A stretch of 64,000 bases of DNA from CBDFJH01 sp965198095 (GTDB lineage Bacteria > Latescibacterota > UBA2968 > GCA-2709665): assembly GCA_965198095.1 (NCBI GenBank), contig OZ240239.1:1-64000 (forward strand), written 5' to 3'. The notes under the pieces were generated by a model, which saw only the letters and a list, made by a program, of their open reading frames with translations, was not told the origin of the DNA and searched no databases. This document shows positions 61,633-64,000 of the stretch, in pieces (positions within the stretch are counted from its first letter, which is position 1; each line of letters starts with the position of its first letter). The position numbers were made by a program, and so were the translations under genes.

Positions 61633-64000
61633 TCAGATTTTCGTAACGCTGAAGTCTCCCACAATCACCCTGGAAATCCCCTCACCGTAGGCGAGCCCGA
61701 AAACCCCCACGTCCTGCGTGTCCGCGGCGTCTTTCAGGACATAGTGGTATCTGAGCATCTTTCGCTTGCCCCCCTTCAGCGCCTGATTTTCCACCCAGGT
61801 CTCGCCGTCCTGGCTGTTGTAAGCCCAGAAATCGTTCCCCCGCTTCTCGACCTTCACCCAGACCGGCAAGCGCGAATTTCCCCCTCCACCGCCGCCCGCG
61901 TCCATCTTCCCATCTCCGTCTCGGTCGGCCCGAAAGTTCAGGAACCCGCCGTACTTGATGACGCGATGATACTTGACGTGACCGGAAGAGGCATCGTCCG
62001 TCATCCTGTTCCGGGCAACGAGACCCACGCCCGCATACTCGCCCGTGTGTGTGTCCTGGTGGAGGATGCGACAGACCGCGTCGTAGTCGCCCGCAACGCG
62101 CGGAAGGTAGACCACCGCGTGCTGTTCGAACGTGCCACGCTCCCCGCCGGCGTGAATCTCGATTCGGCCGTCACGGTGACAGAAAAAGCGCCCCTCCGTG
62201 TTTGCATACGTGTAATACGCCAGAGGAGCGTAATCGCCCACTTTGAGCGGAATGATGGAAGACATCCCCTTGAAATCGTCGAACGTCACGAACGAAGACT
62301 CGCCTGGTTCCAGGGTGATCTCCTTCCTCATCACACGACCCGCGGCATCCAGCGTGACCGCCACCGTGCCCCTCTGTCCCCCGATGTTTCGAACCGGGAC
62401 CTTCACCCACGCCGCCTCGGGCTTCCCCTCCTCCAACACGAGCTCGAACGGTCCCGGATAGGCAAGCGTGCACGGCATCTCTCGACCGACCACTGCCGCC
62501 TCTACACCGCCGATATCGATCGCGTAGCGGCCCGATCGATAGATCGGCTGCGTCTCGAACGTCGCCGTCGTCTGTTCGCCGACACGCAGGAACGCCCAGC
62601 ATCCCCCCAGGACGGCCCCGGCGCTCGTCGCCTTCACCAGAAAGGCCCCGGCGCTTCCCTGATTCTCCAGGCGGACCTTGATCGTTGCCCGCTCACCCGG
62701 TTCGATCTCTCGATCCATCTCCAGAACGGAACATTTCACCCGGTCGGCCAAGGGCCGCACTCGCTTCAGCGTAGAATCGGCGACGATGGGGTGTACGACA
62801 TCCTCCATGCCGTTGCCGTGAAAGCGAATCTCTTCCAACCCTCCCTCCTCGACCTTCACGTAGGTGTTGCAGTGCTTCGCGACACAGTTCCGGACCTCGG
62901 CGCCGCCGGAATCCCGCATCGTGATCACGCTGTCACGAACCGTTTCCCCCTGGATGGAGACGTTGTCCCAGATGAACCCATCGGCCTGTTTCATCTCCAC
63001 AAGCCTCTCCAAGGGTGCTCGAAGGTCGAAGTCGACATCCCGAACGGTCAGATGTTCGGTGTGCCGCGTCGACAGCCAGGTCGTCGCACTGTCGTTCGTG
63101 TGGACGAATCGCGAGTTCTTGATCGTCACGTTTCGGATCGGGACGTGGGCGTAGCCCTGGATGATCGAGGGCTGGCCCATACCCGATACGAGCAGGTTGT
63201 CAAACACGAGGTCCGACACGGCCGCTTCATCAACCCCACTCGTCTGGATATCGAACACATCCCGCACGTTTCGCGCAATCACGTTCGAAAAGGAGACGTT
63301 CTCGATCAGGCGCTCCTTCGTCTCCGTCAGCTTTTGGCGCATGAGGGCGATCTGAAACACCGTCCGGACGTCGGTAAAAATGCAGTTCGATACCAGAATG
63401 TTCCGGAAGAGCCCGGCCGTTTGCGTCCCGATCTTGATCGCCGGGTGGGACGAGTTACGGATCAGCGTGTTCGACACGATCACGTCCTCTGTCGTGATGT
63501 TGCTGTTGCCGGGGTTCTCCGGCCTGGGTTCGTTCTTGATGACGAGCGGATCGTCGAACGTGCCGTCGATGACGCAGCCGTCGTAGAGCACCCGCCGACA
63601 GTTCACGATCGTCGTGCCCGCGCCCGCCGAATCCAGCACCGTTACGCCCAGGAGCCTGAGATCTTCGCACTCCAGGAACCACATCCCCCAACCCGGCGAG
63701 CGATCCAGCAGAATGTCCTGAATCGTGACGTCCCGGCAGTATTCGAATACAATCGACATCGGACCGTGGTTGCCGTCTTCCTCGAGTGCCATGGCGGCGT
63801 CGATCACGCCGGGCCCGCACAGCGAAACGTTTTCGACGTTGCTCGCACGGATAAACCCGTGTTTCCGGCAGAAGGCGCCCGGCTCCGTCTTCACGTAGTC
63901 CGACAGCGAACGGCTGCCGAGCAGCACGGCGCCGCGGCCAATCTCCACCTTCACGTGGCTTTTCAGAAAAAGGGTGCCGGACAGATAGGTCCCCGCGGGG
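61633..64000 (-). CDS. GH28-like beta-helix protein with C-terminal concanavalin-like domain (5' end outside window)
   Basis: 789 residues visible; the frame enters from the right as PAGTYLSGTLFLKSHVKVEI, matching residues 42-61 of the paralogue at 41.4-43.9 kb, so about 40 residues are missing. Equivalent active-site segments read AGTTIVNCRRVLYDGCVIDG and TFDDPLVIKNEPRP. The first Asp-Gly of the paralogue is Gly-Thr here and D-D-P-L-C is D-D-P-L-V, so the two copies have drifted in the presumed active site. The C-terminal sandwich (ERGTFEQHAVVYLPRVAGDY, GISRVIVGDFSVTKI) is well conserved. Confidence 0.8.
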   Translation of the reverse strand, partial: PAGTYLSGTLFLKSHVKVEIGRGAVLLGSRSLSDYVKTEPGAFCRKHGFIRASNVENVSLCGPGVIDAAMALEEDGNHGPMSIVFEYCRDVTIQDILLDRSPGWGMWFLECEDLRLLGVTVLDSAGAGTTIVNCRRVLYDGCVIDGTFDDPLVIKNEPRPENPGNSNITTEDVIVSNTLIRNSSHPAIKIGTQTAGLFRNILVSNCIFTDVRTVFQIALMRQKLTETKERLIENVSFSNVIARNVRDVFDIQTSGVDEAAVSDLVFDNLLVSGMGQPSIIQGYAHVPIRNVTIKNSRFVHTNDSATTWLSTRHTEHLTVRDVDFDLRAPLERLVEMKQADGFIWDNVSIQGETVRDSVITMRDSGGAEVRNCVAKHCNTYVKVEEGGLEEIRFHGNGMEDVVHPIVADSTLKRVRPLADRVKCSVLEMDREIEPGERATIKVRLENQGSAGAFLVKATSAGAVLGGCWAFLRVGEQTTATFETQPIYRSGRYAIDIGGVEAAVVGREMPCTLAYPGPFELVLEEGKPEAAWVKVPVRNIGGQRGTVAVTLDAAGRVMRKEITLEPGESSFVTFDDFKGMSSIIPLKVGDYAPLAYYTYANTEGRFFCHRDGRIEIHAGGERGTFEQHAVVYLPRVAGDYDAVCRILHQDTHTGEYAGVGLVARNRMTDDASSGHVKYHRVIKYGGFLNFRADRDGDGKMDAGGGGGGNSRLPVWVKVEKRGNDFWAYNSQDGETWVENQALKGGKRKMLRYHYVLKDAADTQDVGVFGLAYGEGISRVIVGDFSVTKI

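Noticed and set aside
1..64000. rRNA, tRNA or phage genes
   Set aside because: No rRNA or tRNA-like cloverleaf and no phage structural or integrase genes were recognised apart from IS transposase pieces.

Overview
The window is a GC-rich stretch of bacterial DNA in which almost every gene lies on the minus strand. An outer-membrane trio at the left end (TonB-dependent receptor, secreted Fn3/FlgD-like protein, PorV-like protein) points to a Gram-negative of the FCB type. The rest is a 'glycobiome': seven sulfatase-fold enzymes, GH29, GH28-like, GH127 and DUF4091 enzymes, BNR sialidases, DUF6785-type membrane proteins, Gfo/Idh/MocA oxidoreductases, class III aminotransferases, a UroD-like protein and PhyH. 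That mix resembles uncultured Latescibacterota or Poribacteria-like genomes. The placement is an inference from gene content; no rRNA or tRNA was seen.

Layout, left to right. 1-7.2 kb: an UxuR/FadR-type GntR regulator with a clear promoter and a GTATAC palindrome, followed downstream by the TonB receptor, secreted protein and PorV genes, with a second GTATAC palindrome and a small leader ORF in between. 7.3-15.7 kb: GH29 fucosidase, MDR dehydrogenase, three sulfatases (two on the plus strand) and a RidA protein. 15.9-26.6 kb: GH127, two sialidases, a GHL10-like protein, two sulfatases (one with Thr at the catalytic position) and a decayed glycosidase-like gene. 26.7-32.1 kb: a damaged segment with a chimeric aminotransferase/phosphotriesterase remnant, an intact class III aminotransferase, mannonate dehydratase, a broken Gfo/Idh gene and an IS1380 element. 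32.2-38.2 kb: a catabolic run of DUF6785 membrane protein, Gfo/Idh, isomerase, truncated amidohydrolase and aminotransferase. 38.5-41.4 kb: a DUF4097-like solenoid protein, IS remnants, a beheaded histidine kinase and repeats. 41.4-64 kb: two GH28-like proteins, two sulfatases, two near-identical copies of a glycosidase-like gene, UroD-like, NmrA-like, aldo/keto reductase, DUF4091, a second DUF6785 protein, PhyH, and a RelBE-type toxin-antitoxin pair.

Read together, the genes fit uptake and breakdown of sulfated, fucose- and uronate-containing polysaccharide, with a TonB/PorV uptake trio under a uronate-type GntR repressor. No hydrolase or sulfatase has a recognisable signal peptide, so much of the chemistry may be cytosolic, fed by the DUF6785 proteins.

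Two features dominate beyond the gene list. First, a dispersed GGTACC-containing repeat sits directly behind the stop codon of many genes. Second, there is heavy gene decay (at least a dozen truncated, fused or frameshifted genes), including an IS1380 transposase broken by exactly one copy of a 19-bp palindrome that also occurs elsewhere in the window.
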